Positions 1-9,554 are shown, numbered from the stretch's first letter. The stretch: 64,000 nucleotides of DNA from Anaerolineaceae bacterium (GCA_028818375.1 JAPPOB010000010.1:248001-312000); one strand, 5' to 3'. Notes: a model not told the origin generated them from the sequence alone. Numbers and translations are program-made.

Positions 1-1266
1 AAGAATGCCGCCACCAAAATGCTGCCCGCCTGTTTGCTCAGCGATCAGCCTGTCCTGTTGCACAACGTGCCGGACATTGTCGATGTCCGCGTCGTCATCG
101 AATTGATGCAGCACCTTGGGGCGGAAGTTGAATGGACAGGACCTGCCACCCTGCGCGTGCATGCGCGCCACATCGCCAGTTCGCGACTGGACCCCGATTT
201 GGCAAGTCGCATTCGGGCAAGTGTTGTGTTTGCCGGGGCCCTGCTCGCCCGCACTGGCAAGGCCCTTCTGCCGATGCCAGGCGGGGACCTCATCGGGGAA
301 AGACGCCTGGACACGCATTTGGCGGCCCTGCGACAACTGGGCGTTGACGTCGACTTTGATGGCCAGGCCCTGCACTTTCAGGCGGACACACTGAGTGGCG
401 ATGACATCCTGCTGGCCGAGGCCAGCGTGACTGCCACGGAGAATCTGATCCTTACTTCAGTGCTGGCGCAGGGCACAACAGTACTCAGAAACGCGGCCGG
501 GGAGCCCCACATTCAGGACTTGTGCCGTATGTTGAACGCTCTGGGGGCCAGGATTTCCGGCGCCGGTTCAAATTACCTCGTTATTCACGGCGTCGACCGT
601 CTGGCGGGCGGCGAGGCCCGTGTGGGCGCCGACTTCATGGAAGTGGGCAGTTACGTAGGGGCGGCGGTCGTGACTGGCGGTGAGTTGCTCATTCAGGACG
701 CGGACCCGCATTACCTCGAGATGGTTGCCAAGGTCTTCCACCGTCTGGGTGTCTGTTGGGAAGTGCGGGGCAGGGACATTTTCGTTTCCGAACGCCAGTC
801 GCTTTCGGTCATGCCGGACCTGGGTGGACGCATTCCGGTCATCAAGGCGCAGCCCTGGCCGGGTTTCCCGCCCGACCTGATGAGCATCGCGCTGGTCATC
901 GCCACCTGTAGCGCTGGCACGGTCCTGTTTCACGACTGGATGTACGAGAGCCGCTTCTTTTTTGCCGACAACCTGGTGCGTATGGGGGCCCGTATCACGT
1001 TGCTGGATCCGCATCGCGTGCTGGTACAGGGGCCGACGACTTTTCACGCTGTGGACTACATTTCGAGCCCGGATATTCGCGCGGGCATGGCGATGCTGCT
1101 GGCAGCCCTTTCCGCGAGGGGCGTGACGCGCATAGCCAACATTCAGCAAATCGATCGCGGCTATGAAAGGGTGGAGGAGACCCTGAATGCGCTTGGCGCC
1201 CGCATCGTTCGGATTACGAATGATGCTGCTCTACAGTCTCCGCCCGATGCTCACCCAACAGCGTAG
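1..1266 (+). CDS. murA: UDP-N-acetylglucosamine 1-carboxyvinyltransferase (5' end outside window)
   Basis: First committed step of peptidoglycan synthesis: transfers enolpyruvate from PEP to UDP-GlcNAc in the cytoplasm. The frame is open from base 1, and the first two codons, Lys-Asn, match the conserved substrate-binding Lys22-Asn23 of the family, so about 20 N-terminal residues lie outside the window. Both inside-out alpha/beta domains are present and the 3' end looks complete. In the active-site loop, where most MurA proteins have a Cys (Cys115 in E. coli), this protein reads PGGDLIG with Asp at codon 286-288. In other bacteria that change gives fosfomycin insensitivity while keeping activity. 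The last 53 nt overlap the convergent selB gene. Confidence 0.93.
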   Translation, partial: KNAATKMLPACLLSDQPVLLHNVPDIVDVRVVIELMQHLGAEVEWTGPATLRVHARHIASSRLDPDLASRIRASVVFAGALLARTGKALLPMPGGDLIGERRLDTHLAALRQLGVDVDFDGQALHFQADTLSGDDILLAEASVTATENLILTSVLAQGTTVLRNAAGEPHIQDLCRMLNALGARISGAGSNYLVIHGVDRLAGGEARVGADFMEVGSYVGAAVVTGGELLIQDADPHYLEMVAKVFHRLGVCWEVRGRDIFVSERQSLSVMPDLGGRIPVIKAQPWPGFPPDLMSIALVIATCSAGTVLFHDWMYESRFFFADNLVRMGARITLLDPHRVLVQGPTTFHAVDYISSPDIRAGMAMLLAALSARGVTRIANIQQIDRGYERVEETLNALGARIVRITNDAALQSPPDAHPTA

Positions 1267-3136
1267 ACAGCGGAGCAGTGCCGCGAACGCGCACGTCACC
1301 CTCGCGCCGGGTGATTCGCGCCTCGTCAAGTGATTCCAGCAGCGCGATGGCATACTTGCGCGAGGTCTCGAAACGGTCCCTCAATTGACTGGCGCTGACC
1401 GAGCCATCCGTTTCGATGATTTCCAGGGTTGCCCGCAGCATTTTCTCCCAGCTTTCGCGTGAAAAGAAGACTTCCTGCGACACGCGGACGAGAGTCCCGT
1501 CTTCAACCAGGGCGACGAGCAACTCCTCACCCGTCAATGACATGGCTTCCGACCAGGAAGGCGGCGTCCAGGCCTGGGCATGGAGCATGGCATTCAGTTC
1601 CTGTACCCGCTCCTGCTGTTCGGCCGAGAACCGGACCCTGTGCCCACGCAGGCTCACGATGTCCGCGCTCGCGTTGACTTCCTCGTCACTATCGATCAGG
1701 AACGTGAGCAAACCCGCTTCGATTTCAAGCGTGCTGCGCAGGTCTTCCCGCTGCATGCCGCGTCGCAAGGGAAACCGTCGATGCCGGGCCGTCAGCACCT
1801 CACGTAGTTCACGCATGAGAATGTCCCGGTCTTCTGTGGCCAGCAAGCGACCGTCGGGCAGGGCTGTTACCATTTCCGCCCGCAAGGCACTCTCCAGCGC
1901 AAGATCGAAATCGAATGGCGCCAGACCGCTCAACCCAATCAGATCGTCGCGGGAACGGGGACTGCGACCCCGCGCGGCCAGCGTCACCCGTTCCTCCGGG
2001 CTCCCGTCGGACAGAATGCGCAGGCGCCGCAGGACCTGGGTCTGGTTGCGCCGCCATTGCCGGCCAGGATGTGGATCCAGAACGACGCCACCGCCGATCG
2101 TTTCCGCCGGAGAAGGCCAGCGCAATATGAAGCGGTCACCCATGTTGAGGGGCAGTTCGCTGGTCAGGCGTAGCTGCAGCCAGCCCGAATCACCGGGCCA
2201 CAACTCGTCGCCTTCCAGCATCCGGACCTGGGCGACTGACTCGCAGGTGCCGGAGAAGAACTTGACCTCTGCATTGTGGTCAAGTGGACGTGGTGCGGAG
2301 GGAAGGTAGCGAAAGCGCAGGTCCGCCAGCGTTGTGGGTCTGATTTGACCCGGTCCCGCCAAAACATGTCCACGGGCAACCTCCGCTGTCGTCAGCCCAC
2401 TGATGTTCACAGCCACGCGTGAGCCGGGCCCGGCCTCGCTGACTTTCTGCTGGTAACACTGCAGGCCGCGAATCCGCCCGCGGAGATTTCCGGGTTGTAA
2501 CTCGACCTCATCGCCGACACGCAAGGGCCCCCCGTTAAGTGTGCCAGTGACGACCGTGCCGAATCCGCTCATGGTAAAGACGCGGTCAACCGGCAATCGG
2601 GGTTGGCTGAAATCCTGCCGCGACGGACCATCCCCGGGCAGCGCCGCAAGCCAGGTCAGTAGCGCTTCCAAACCGGCGCCGGTAGTCGCCGACACCGGCA
2701 GGATCGGGGCATCCGCCAGACAGGTGTCGGCGAGCAAATCCTGCACTTCGTCTTCCACCAGTTCCAGCCACTCCGGATCGTCGACCAGATCGACCCGTGA
2801 AAGCGCGACCAGTCCGGCATTGATGCCCAAAAGGTCCAGAATCGCAAGGTGTTCCCGAGTCTGCGGCATTACCCCTTCGTCGGCGGCGATCACCAGCAGG
2901 ACGGCATCGATACCGCCGACCCCGGCCAACATGTTCTCGATGAAATCGCGATGGCCTGGGACGTCGATTATCCCCAGTTGCTCACCATCCGGGAGCGCAA
3001 GCCAGGCAAAGCCCAGATCGATGGTGAGGGCGCGGGCCTTTTCCTCCGCCAGGCGGTCCGTGTCTATCCCTGTCAGACTCTTGACCAGTGTGGTCTTGCC
3101 GTGATCAACGTGGCCTGCGGTGCCAATGACGCGCAT
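1214..3136 (-). CDS. selB: Selenocysteine-specific translation elongation factor SelB
   Basis: GTPase that carries selenocysteinyl-tRNA to UGA codons marked by a SECIS hairpin. The N-terminus has the P-loop GHVDHGKTTL, the SelB-type segment DRLAEEKARALTIDLGFA and the G3 motif DVPGHRDF; the G4 motif is SRVD instead of the usual TKAD. EF-Tu-like beta barrels follow, and the C-terminal half has the length expected for the winged-helix SECIS-binding domains. The total of 640 aa is normal. I chose the ATG at 3136; a TTG at 3142 that overlaps the upstream stop is also possible. Nothing else of the Sec machinery (selA, selC, selD) is in the window. Confidence 0.9.
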   Translation of the reverse strand: MRVIGTAGHVDHGKTTLVKSLTGIDTDRLAEEKARALTIDLGFAWLALPDGEQLGIIDVPGHRDFIENMLAGVGGIDAVLLVIAADEGVMPQTREHLAILDLLGINAGLVALSRVDLVDDPEWLELVEDEVQDLLADTCLADAPILPVSATTGAGLEALLTWLAALPGDGPSRQDFSQPRLPVDRVFTMSGFGTVVTGTLNGGPLRVGDEVELQPGNLRGRIRGLQCYQQKVSEAGPGSRVAVNISGLTTAEVARGHVLAGPGQIRPTTLADLRFRYLPSAPRPLDHNAEVKFFSGTCESVAQVRMLEGDELWPGDSGWLQLRLTSELPLNMGDRFILRWPSPAETIGGGVVLDPHPGRQWRRNQTQVLRRLRILSDGSPEERVTLAARGRSPRSRDDLIGLSGLAPFDFDLALESALRAEMVTALPDGRLLATEDRDILMRELREVLTARHRRFPLRRGMQREDLRSTLEIEAGLLTFLIDSDEEVNASADIVSLRGHRVRFSAEQQERVQELNAMLHAQAWTPPSWSEAMSLTGEELLVALVEDGTLVRVSQEVFFSRESWEKMLRATLEIIETDGSVSASQLRDRFETSRKYAIALLESLDEARITRREGDVRVRGTAPLSTLLGEHRAETVEQHHS

Positions 3137-3138
3137 CG

Positions 3139-4374
3139 TCAACTGTTGTTACGATCCATGCCATTGCTGCCGGGAATTTCGTCATCCGCGGCGGACAGCA
3201 GCCCGCTGTCCTGCTCACGGTCGTATTCCTGCAAGAGGGAGAGATCGTGTTCGTGGTGACGCCGTACGCGTTCACGTTCCAGCATCCAGATGCGTTCCAG
3301 CGCATCCTCAATCGGCGGAAAGCGTTCGCGCAGGTTTTCGATGGCCTTGACGAAGCGCTCGAATTCGCGGTCGTGGCTGCGCCACACCTCGTCGTTGGCC
3401 AGGGTGAACTGCTTGCGCCGTCGCTGTTCCTCATCGCTCAGCCGCTCCCAGTCCTGGCGCAATCGTTCTTCCGCGATGCGTTGCACTTCGATTAACTCGT
3501 TGAAACGAAGCTCCAGACGTTCCTGGTTGCGCTCAAAGCGGTCCACGAGCGATTTCATTTCCCGAAAGACTTCCGCCCAGGTCTCGAAGCGCCGCGAAAA
3601 GTGTTCCATGTTGATGTCGTATTCGGAGAACCGTGCGCTGTAGGCTTCGATAAGCTGTTCCAGTTGGCGCGAATGCAGACCCTGGGAATCAATGAAGGAC
3701 TGAATGGAGTCGCGTCGTTCCAGTTCGCTGGCAGCCAGTTCCCGCAACTGGCCTTCCGTGCGCAATACGAGATCTTCCACCAGGGCCAGTTTGTTGCGGC
3801 CGGCGTCGATCTGCCTTTGCATTTCCGGAAGTTCCGCCGCCGTGGCACTGTGGCTGCGACTGTCCTGCCGCCGTTGCTCCTCAAGCATGGACAGGCGCCG
3901 CTCCGGTTCCTCCAGCTGACGATAGAGATCGTCAATGCGTTGCCCGAGTTCATACATGGCCCCGGTGACCCGGTCACTTTCCGTCTGGAAGGCGGGCAAG
4001 CTGCCCTGACTGCGTTCCATCTCCGAGATCTTGTTTTCCAGTTCACGGATAGGTCGATCCAGTTGCTCGCGGAGCAGGTCGGACCGGCGAAGAGCCTCCT
4101 CCTCGGCCTCGCGTCGGCGCGCTTCGCCGGCCTCCAGCCGCTGCAGCAATTCCGCGCGCAAACTTTCGACAACCTCCCGCTCCCGACTGGCGCCAGGTTG
4201 CACATTGCGTAGCGTGGAGTGTTCACTTTCGATTCCGATAAGGCGCGTTTGCAGGACATCAAGCATTTCCTGCTGTATTGCCAAACGCTCTTCCATTCGG
4301 GCTATGCTGGCCTTGTCGCGGCGGCGCTCCTCGTCCAGCCATTCGATCATGCGGACTGTCTGGTTAATATCCAT
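3139..4374 (-). CDS. Long coiled-coil protein of unknown function
   Basis: I do not recognise this 411-aa protein. It has no signal peptide or membrane segment and is almost entirely charged heptad-like sequence rich in Arg, Glu, Gln and Leu, so it should form extended coiled coils in the cytoplasm. Longer readings exist, but the ATG at 4374 (MDINQTVRMIEWLDEERRR) begins the regular charged composition. The stop lies 2 nt before the selB ATG, so the two are probably cotranscribed. Coiled-coil similarity alone does not show a role in selenocysteine insertion. Confidence 0.75.
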   Translation of the reverse strand: MDINQTVRMIEWLDEERRRDKASIARMEERLAIQQEMLDVLQTRLIGIESEHSTLRNVQPGASREREVVESLRAELLQRLEAGEARRREAEEEALRRSDLLREQLDRPIRELENKISEMERSQGSLPAFQTESDRVTGAMYELGQRIDDLYRQLEEPERRLSMLEEQRRQDSRSHSATAAELPEMQRQIDAGRNKLALVEDLVLRTEGQLRELAASELERRDSIQSFIDSQGLHSRQLEQLIEAYSARFSEYDINMEHFSRRFETWAEVFREMKSLVDRFERNQERLELRFNELIEVQRIAEERLRQDWERLSDEEQRRRKQFTLANDEVWRSHDREFERFVKAIENLRERFPPIEDALERIWMLERERVRRHHEHDLSLLQEYDREQDSGLLSAADDEIPGSNGMDRNNS

Positions 4375-4400
4375 GGCAAGGCCTCGCGGGCCGACACCCT

Positions 4401-4430
4401 TTGCGTCCGACCCTGGCAGCGGAGTATAAC
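4401..4430 (+). promoter_or_regulatory. Putative promoter of dgt, overlapping a divergent -10
   Basis: TTGCGT (4401-4406), an 18-bp spacer and TATAAC (4425-4430) precede dgt by about 75 bp. The same bases read on the minus strand give TATACT (4423-4428), suitably placed for the divergent coiled-coil gene that starts at 4374. Inferred from sequence only. Confidence 0.4.
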
Positions 4431-4506
4431 ACATTGCGGCGACCCTGGCTGCGCCAGGTTGCGACAGGCCGGGCTACAATTTGAAGAGGCATTGCGGAGC
4501 TGGAGC

Positions 4507-5652
4507 ATGATCCGCGATCGTGGGGAACTGGAGCAGGTTGAAAGGGCGATTGTCGGCCCCTGGGCGCTGTTGAGCGCCAACAGCCGGGGCAGGGCACACC
4601 CGGAAACTGAAGCGGCCCGTCGCACGGCCTTTCAGCGAGACAGGGATCGAATCATTCATGCAGCCGCCTTTCGTCGCCTCCAGTACAAGACCCAGGTCTT
4701 TCTCAATGACGCCGGCGATTACTATCGGACGCGACTGACCCACTCGCTGGAAACGGCGCAAATCGGCAGGGCGCTGGCGCGTGCTCTCCATGCCAATGAG
4801 GACCTGGTCGAGGCGATTTGCCTGGCGCATGATCTGGGACATCCGCCCTTCGGTCACGTTGGAGAGGCCATCCTCAATCGCCTGGCGGCCGGGGTGGGCG
4901 GCTTCGATCACAATTTGCAGGCCTGGCGCATCGTCACGCAACTGGAAAGTCGTTTCCGGGGCTGGCCTGGTCTTAATCTCACCTGGGAGACGCTGGAAGG
5001 CATGATGCGTCACGAGACTGAAAGCGATCTGGCGGCGCAGACAGGTTTCGATCCCGGGCTTCGCGGCAGTCTGGAAGCGCAAATCGCCAACATCAGCGAT
5101 TCGCTCGCTTACCAGGCGCATGACCTGGACGATGGTCTTCAGTCCGGTCTGTTACATTGGGTCGACCTGGAAGCGCTTGAAATCTGGCGCCTGTGGGACC
5201 AGGGGGGCGAAGGGCGGCCGGTTGCCGGTGAAGACGATGGCATTTCCCGACACGCGTTCATTCGGGAATTGATCGGACTGCAGGTCGAGGACGTATTGTC
5301 GGAATCTGCAGCCCGGCTGGAAGCGCTATCACCGAAAACACCCATGGACCTGCAGACTCACAGCGGCGATGTCGTCGCACACAGTGAAGATCTGCTGGCC
5401 ATGAAGGGCGAACTTTCCGACTTTCTTTACGAGCGCATGTATCTACACGAGAAACTGCAGCCCGCGACGAGGCTCGCCAGAGAAAGCATCGAAACGATAT
5501 TCGCTACCTGTCTGGCAAGACCGGATGCCATGCCTCTCTATTGGCGCAAGCGTCTGACGGATGGCGAGCCCGTTCGGGCAGTGGTAGATTTCATGGCATC
5601 GCTGACGGACCGCAGCGCCCTGATGCTGTCTGACCAGCTTTCAAGGGCCTGA
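4507..5652 (+). CDS. dgt: dGTP triphosphohydrolase (HD-domain dGTPase)
   Basis: Hydrolyses dNTPs, typically dGTP, to the nucleoside and triphosphate, controlling nucleotide pools. The metal-binding HD signature is split in the usual way: RTRLTHSLETAQIGR and then AHDLGHPPFGH. The segment RDRIIHAAAFRRLQYKTQVF before it is typical of the family. The frame is open further upstream, but the ATG at 4507 is preceded by GGAG and starts where family similarity begins, giving 381 aa. A Ser/Thr kinase gene follows 24 nt later on the same strand. Confidence 0.9.
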   Translation: MIRDRGELEQVERAIVGPWALLSANSRGRAHPETEAARRTAFQRDRDRIIHAAAFRRLQYKTQVFLNDAGDYYRTRLTHSLETAQIGRALARALHANEDLVEAICLAHDLGHPPFGHVGEAILNRLAAGVGGFDHNLQAWRIVTQLESRFRGWPGLNLTWETLEGMMRHETESDLAAQTGFDPGLRGSLEAQIANISDSLAYQAHDLDDGLQSGLLHWVDLEALEIWRLWDQGGEGRPVAGEDDGISRHAFIRELIGLQVEDVLSESAARLEALSPKTPMDLQTHSGDVVAHSEDLLAMKGELSDFLYERMYLHEKLQPATRLARESIETIFATCLARPDAMPLYWRKRLTDGEPVRAVVDFMASLTDRSALMLSDQLSRA

Positions 5653-5676
5653 CGAAGCAGTTGACCATTTCCGGGC

Positions 5677-6816
5677 ATGGACATGGCACCCGCTGAAAAC
5701 ATTCTTAACCAGCGCTATCGCCTGCTCGGACAACTGGGTTCAGGTGGCATGGCGGTGATTTACAAGGCGCTGGACCAGCGCCTTGCGCGGGTTGTGGCCG
5801 TCAAGGTCCTGCGGCCCAGCCTGACCAGCGATCCCGGATTTGTAAAACGCTTTCGCAACGAGGCCCGGTCGGTTGCCCGACTGGCGCACCCCAACATCGT
5901 TACCGTGCATGACGTGGGCAGCGACCGAAACACCCACTTCATGGTCATGGAGTTCATTGAGGGCCAGGACCTGAAAAAGATCATCCGCAGCAGGCGTACC
6001 CTGCCCGTTGATGAGGCCATTGAGCTTGCCATTCAAATCTGCGCCGGCATTGGTTTCGCGCACCGTTCCGGCTTCGTGCATGCGGACGTGAAGTCCCAAA
6101 ACATCCTTTTGACCTCGGACAACAAGGTGAAAGTGGCTGATTTCGGCATCGCCCAGGCGCTAAGCGATACCTTACCGGCGCGGCAACAACAGATTGTTTG
6201 GGGCAGCCCCCACTACTATTCTCCTGAGCAGGCCAGGGGTCTTCGCCCCACGCCGGCGGCGGATGTCTACTCCATCGGGGTGGTGTTGTTCGAAATGTTG
6301 ACGGGGGAGTTGCCCTACGCCGGCGACAGCCCGCAGGAGTTGGCGCAGGCCCATGTCAACAAACGCGTGCCGCACGTCATCGACGTCAACGCTGCCGTGC
6401 CGGAGAACATTTCCAAAATCGTTCATCGAGTCATGCAAAAGGATCCTGCGGCGCGTTTTCGCACTGCTGACCAGCTGGGCAAGGTGCTTGGCAGTTTGCG
6501 GGACCACAGTCGTGCCTACACGTCACCGACGCAGGCCCCCCGGCCCGGCCAGGGGCGTATACCTGCGCCGTCTTCGGCTGGCGGGCAGGGCCCGGCGCAG
6601 GCCGGCAAAAGCGCTGGCCCGACAATTTCCGGACAGCGACCCTCTCATCGGGACGGGCAACCCGTGTCAGACTCGTCGGAGCCGGCCCGGCAGGAGAGAC
6701 CTGGCATTGCGGGCGATCTGGACCTTGTGACGATTCTTCTGGCATTCGTTGCCCTGATTGCCGTGGCCGGACTGGTCCCCTTGCTGATTGTCGTCCTGCA
6801 AGCCTGGAACGTTTAG
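5677..6816 (+). CDS. Membrane-anchored Ser/Thr protein kinase (PknB-like)
   Basis: Hanks-type kinase of 379 aa. The kinase domain spans about residues 15-275, with the glycine loop LGSGGMAVIYKA, the VAIK-type lysine in VVAVKVL, the catalytic loop FVHADVKSQNIL and the Mg-binding DFG. The catalytic loop reads HAD instead of HRD, so it lacks the arginine that couples activity to activation-loop phosphorylation. A Pro/Gly/Gln-rich linker leads to one hydrophobic segment (about residues 350-372) and a very short tail. It therefore looks tail-anchored with a cytoplasmic kinase and no PASTA or other sensor domain. The stop overlaps the convergent glycosyltransferase by 4 nt. Confidence 0.9.
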   Translation: MDMAPAENILNQRYRLLGQLGSGGMAVIYKALDQRLARVVAVKVLRPSLTSDPGFVKRFRNEARSVARLAHPNIVTVHDVGSDRNTHFMVMEFIEGQDLKKIIRSRRTLPVDEAIELAIQICAGIGFAHRSGFVHADVKSQNILLTSDNKVKVADFGIAQALSDTLPARQQQIVWGSPHYYSPEQARGLRPTPAADVYSIGVVLFEMLTGELPYAGDSPQELAQAHVNKRVPHVIDVNAAVPENISKIVHRVMQKDPAARFRTADQLGKVLGSLRDHSRAYTSPTQAPRPGQGRIPAPSSAGGQGPAQAGKSAGPTISGQRPSHRDGQPVSDSSEPARQERPGIAGDLDLVTILLAFVALIAVAGLVPLLIVVLQAWNV

Positions 6817-8690
6817 CTGTTGCCAGGCTCGAGACCCTGAAGGTTGACCTGGGCAACCAGGACGCTGTCACTGCCCTGGTCCGTTGTCAGGCGTTCGCCA
6901 CTGTCAGGGTCATACATGCCGACGTAGAGCCCGTATTGCCCTGGCGGGACTCCCGCAAGTGGCAGGTGGTAGGCGTCGCGCAGCAGGGACCCGCTTTCCC
7001 ACAGACGCGTGTCCACCCGACCATCCTGAATGTACCGGTCGTCCTGACTCCACAGCGGAGAACTATCTGCCGGCCCGCGCGCGTCATAAAGATGCACAAA
7101 GGCCTTCAATGAAGTGTCCGATTGTCCGATTGCCCGCCAAACCAGCTGGACGACAAGATCAGCGGGCGTTCGACCGGTTTTCGCGCCCGCAATCCCCGCT
7201 ACCTGAGCGAAGCTACCCAGGTCCTCTGCCGCAAGTTCCTCCGCGCGAACTTCCCAGGACCGGTACTGGCGAACGGGCAGAACGCCGATCCGCGTCCTTC
7301 GCAGGAGTTGCATGTTGGCGTCCAGCCAGTCCATGGCGACAGTTCGATTGGGCCAGCCGGGGGGTGGACTGGCGACGAGCCAAAGGCTGTCATGGTTCAA
7401 CAGTGCGGAGCGTAGTGCCTCAATGATCTCGGCCTGATCCTGGACCGGGTTGGCCGGCAAACGCAGGGAATCCGTGCTGTCGTCGTGGTAAAGCGTGAAG
7501 GCCTCATCGGCGGCCGTCTGGATAACCATGTCGCCTGGGGAAGTCTCCAGGTGCAGATACTGTGCGAGGCCGCGCCAGTCCGGAGATTTGGCGAATTCCG
7601 GGTTGAACCAGGCATTGTTCAGGCTTAGCAGCATCAGGGCGAGCCATGCCGCAAAAATGGCCGCGGCCAGAAAGCGGGTCCACAGGGCCCGTCGCCACAG
7701 CGCCACACCAAGGCTGACCAGTAGCAGCAGGCAGGCAGGCGCGCTTGCGAGTACATATCGCGGTGCGAATACATTCAGGCGCGTTGCTGCAAGGCCCAGC
7801 AGCAGGGGGGGCAGGAATGCAGAGAGGCCGACCCAAAGCGTGTAGTGGTTTCCGCGCCGCGCCATGAACCACAGCCCGGCCAACAGGGCGCATATTACCA
7901 GCAGGGCGCTACGTGCGGAGATTTCCGGCGGCAAATTGCGTCCAAACTGCAGGGCAGGCAAGAGCCAGGTGACCAGTTGCAGCGGCTCCGCGGCGCTTGC
8001 CGTGCCTCCATAGCCGCTGTTGAGTAGCAGGCGTTCCTGCAGATACCAGGGCGCCAGGATAAGGGCCAACAGGGTTTGCGCCGTGAACCATTTTCGCAGC
8101 GGCCGCGCCTGTTGTCGCAGATTGAACAGGACATAGAGATTCAGGGCAAGCAGAAAAAAGAGTTCCAGGTAGTAAAGGTAGGCAGCGAGAGCGGCGGCCA
8201 CAACGTACAGCAGCCAGTCTTTCCTGCGGTCTCGCTGCAGGGCACAGAGAGCAAGCCAGGCGGCGATCGTACTGGCCGCGACCCAGATGGCGTAGGGGCG
8301 CGCGTCCTGGGCGTGCCAGACAAGGAATGGATGAATCGTCAGGAGAGCGGCGGCGATCAGGCCGGTACGACGGCCGCCAATACGATGTCCCAGCGCGTAG
8401 ATGCCCGCAATCCCTGTGATGCTGCTGAACACTGGTAACAGACGCATGAGAAGCTCGCCCGTGCCGAACAGCGTGGCCCAGCCCCAAAACAGGGCGAAAG
8501 CCAGCGGCGGTTGCGGGTCCCTGACCGGAATGTCACTTTGCAGCGTCTCAGCCAGGGGCTGGCTGACCCAGGTGAGCACGGTCAGGGCTTCGTCACCGCG
8601 GAATGAGAAGCTGTCCAGTTGAATGAGGCGCAGGGTGAATCCTGCGAGCAGGGTGGCGACCAGTAGCGCAAGCGTTTGCGCGCGGGTCAT
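6813..8690 (-). CDS. Polytopic membrane glycosyltransferase, GT39/ArnT-like
   Basis: 625 aa. The first 430 residues hold about ten hydrophobic segments; the last 190 residues look soluble and extracytoplasmic. Right after the first segment the sequence FSFRGDEALT carries the Asp-Glu pair in the first outer loop that is typical of GT-C enzymes using a polyprenyl-phosphate sugar donor (PMT, ArnT and relatives). The acceptor (protein or lipid) cannot be read from the sequence. The ATG lies 2 nt after the stop of the upstream NERD-like gene, so the two form a pair. Confidence 0.8.
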   Translation of the reverse strand: MTRAQTLALLVATLLAGFTLRLIQLDSFSFRGDEALTVLTWVSQPLAETLQSDIPVRDPQPPLAFALFWGWATLFGTGELLMRLLPVFSSITGIAGIYALGHRIGGRRTGLIAAALLTIHPFLVWHAQDARPYAIWVAASTIAAWLALCALQRDRRKDWLLYVVAAALAAYLYYLELFFLLALNLYVLFNLRQQARPLRKWFTAQTLLALILAPWYLQERLLLNSGYGGTASAAEPLQLVTWLLPALQFGRNLPPEISARSALLVICALLAGLWFMARRGNHYTLWVGLSAFLPPLLLGLAATRLNVFAPRYVLASAPACLLLLVSLGVALWRRALWTRFLAAAIFAAWLALMLLSLNNAWFNPEFAKSPDWRGLAQYLHLETSPGDMVIQTAADEAFTLYHDDSTDSLRLPANPVQDQAEIIEALRSALLNHDSLWLVASPPPGWPNRTVAMDWLDANMQLLRRTRIGVLPVRQYRSWEVRAEELAAEDLGSFAQVAGIAGAKTGRTPADLVVQLVWRAIGQSDTSLKAFVHLYDARGPADSSPLWSQDDRYIQDGRVDTRLWESGSLLRDAYHLPLAGVPPGQYGLYVGMYDPDSGERLTTDQGSDSVLVAQVNLQGLEPGNS

Positions 8691-8692
8691 GA

Positions 8693-9433
8693 CTAACCGG
8701 CGAGAGTCGCCGCCTCGAAGTCCTCAATCTGGGCCACGGACATGGGTTGCCGTTCCTGCTCCGGAATCTTGCGCAAATAGTCCCGAATGTTCGGTTCCCG
8801 TTTGCTGTCTGCGTGAAGCACCGGGACCGGAGAATCGCTGACTTCCAGTCTCGCAGCGGGATCGACGAAGACAATGAGCGGACGCACGTCTATGCCTTCC
8901 GGCAGCAGGGCCTGAAGACGGTCAGCATGCGACCGGGCTTCCGAGGCAGGATGACCAATGCCGTCGCGTCGGAAGAAGCTGGTGAAGCGGCTGAAAGCGC
9001 TTTCCTGTGTTTTCCAGCGCTCCCCATCCACCTGGTAACTTCCGTTCTGGAAACGCGTTGTGATGGCAAACACGCCCTGGGGGCAGATCAGCAGGTGACG
9101 CAGGGGCATGTGCAGATAGTTGTAAAGAACGCTGCGATTGCTCAGCCCCTTAAGACCGGCGCGCAGGGCCTCTTCCGGGCGCGGCTGGCGAATCCAGTGG
9201 TTCGTCATGCGCACGGAAATCATTGAGGAGATGACGCCAAAGGGCAACACAAGGGCCGGCAACAGCAGGTACAGTGTGCCTTCCAGAGTGCCAGGTTGTG
9301 GCAGTTCTCCTCCCAGCGCCTGGGAATTAACGTAAATGAAGGAGGCCACGAGAACCGCGATGCTGATAAAGAAAAGGTACTGGGCCAGACGGCGGTTGCG
9401 CCTTACCAGGCTGTTATTGGTCTCAATACGCAT
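8693..9433 (-). CDS. Membrane protein with NERD-like (nuclease-related) domain
   Basis: 246 aa starting at the ATG at 9433, which has AGGGGG about 7 nt upstream. Two membrane segments (about residues 18-36 and 51-72) are followed by a cytoplasmic domain resembling NERD, the restriction-endonuclease-like fold. The diagnostic stretch reads GVFAITTRFQNGSYQVDGER-W. Most NERD proteins have an acidic-x-Lys pair where this one has T-T-R, so nuclease activity is doubtful. It is cotranscribed with the downstream glycosyltransferase. The substrate is unknown. Confidence 0.65.
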   Translation of the reverse strand: MRIETNNSLVRRNRRLAQYLFFISIAVLVASFIYVNSQALGGELPQPGTLEGTLYLLLPALVLPFGVISSMISVRMTNHWIRQPRPEEALRAGLKGLSNRSVLYNYLHMPLRHLLICPQGVFAITTRFQNGSYQVDGERWKTQESAFSRFTSFFRRDGIGHPASEARSHADRLQALLPEGIDVRPLIVFVDPAARLEVSDSPVPVLHADSKREPNIRDYLRKIPEQERQPMSVAQIEDFEAATLAG

Positions 9434-9554
9434 TTCCGCCCCCTTGCTGAAGGAGACCGGCACGGACTAAGGATTCCGTTTCGGCCTGGCCGTCTATTCT
9501 GAAAGGCCAGGCGGGGACTGTCAAGCGCCCCTGTAAGTGCCATGCAGGCAGGGG

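Noticed and set aside
4219..4506. N-terminal extension of dgt by 96 codons
   Set aside because: It would overlap the divergent coiled-coil gene and includes no dGTPase motif; the ATG at 4507 has a ribosome site.
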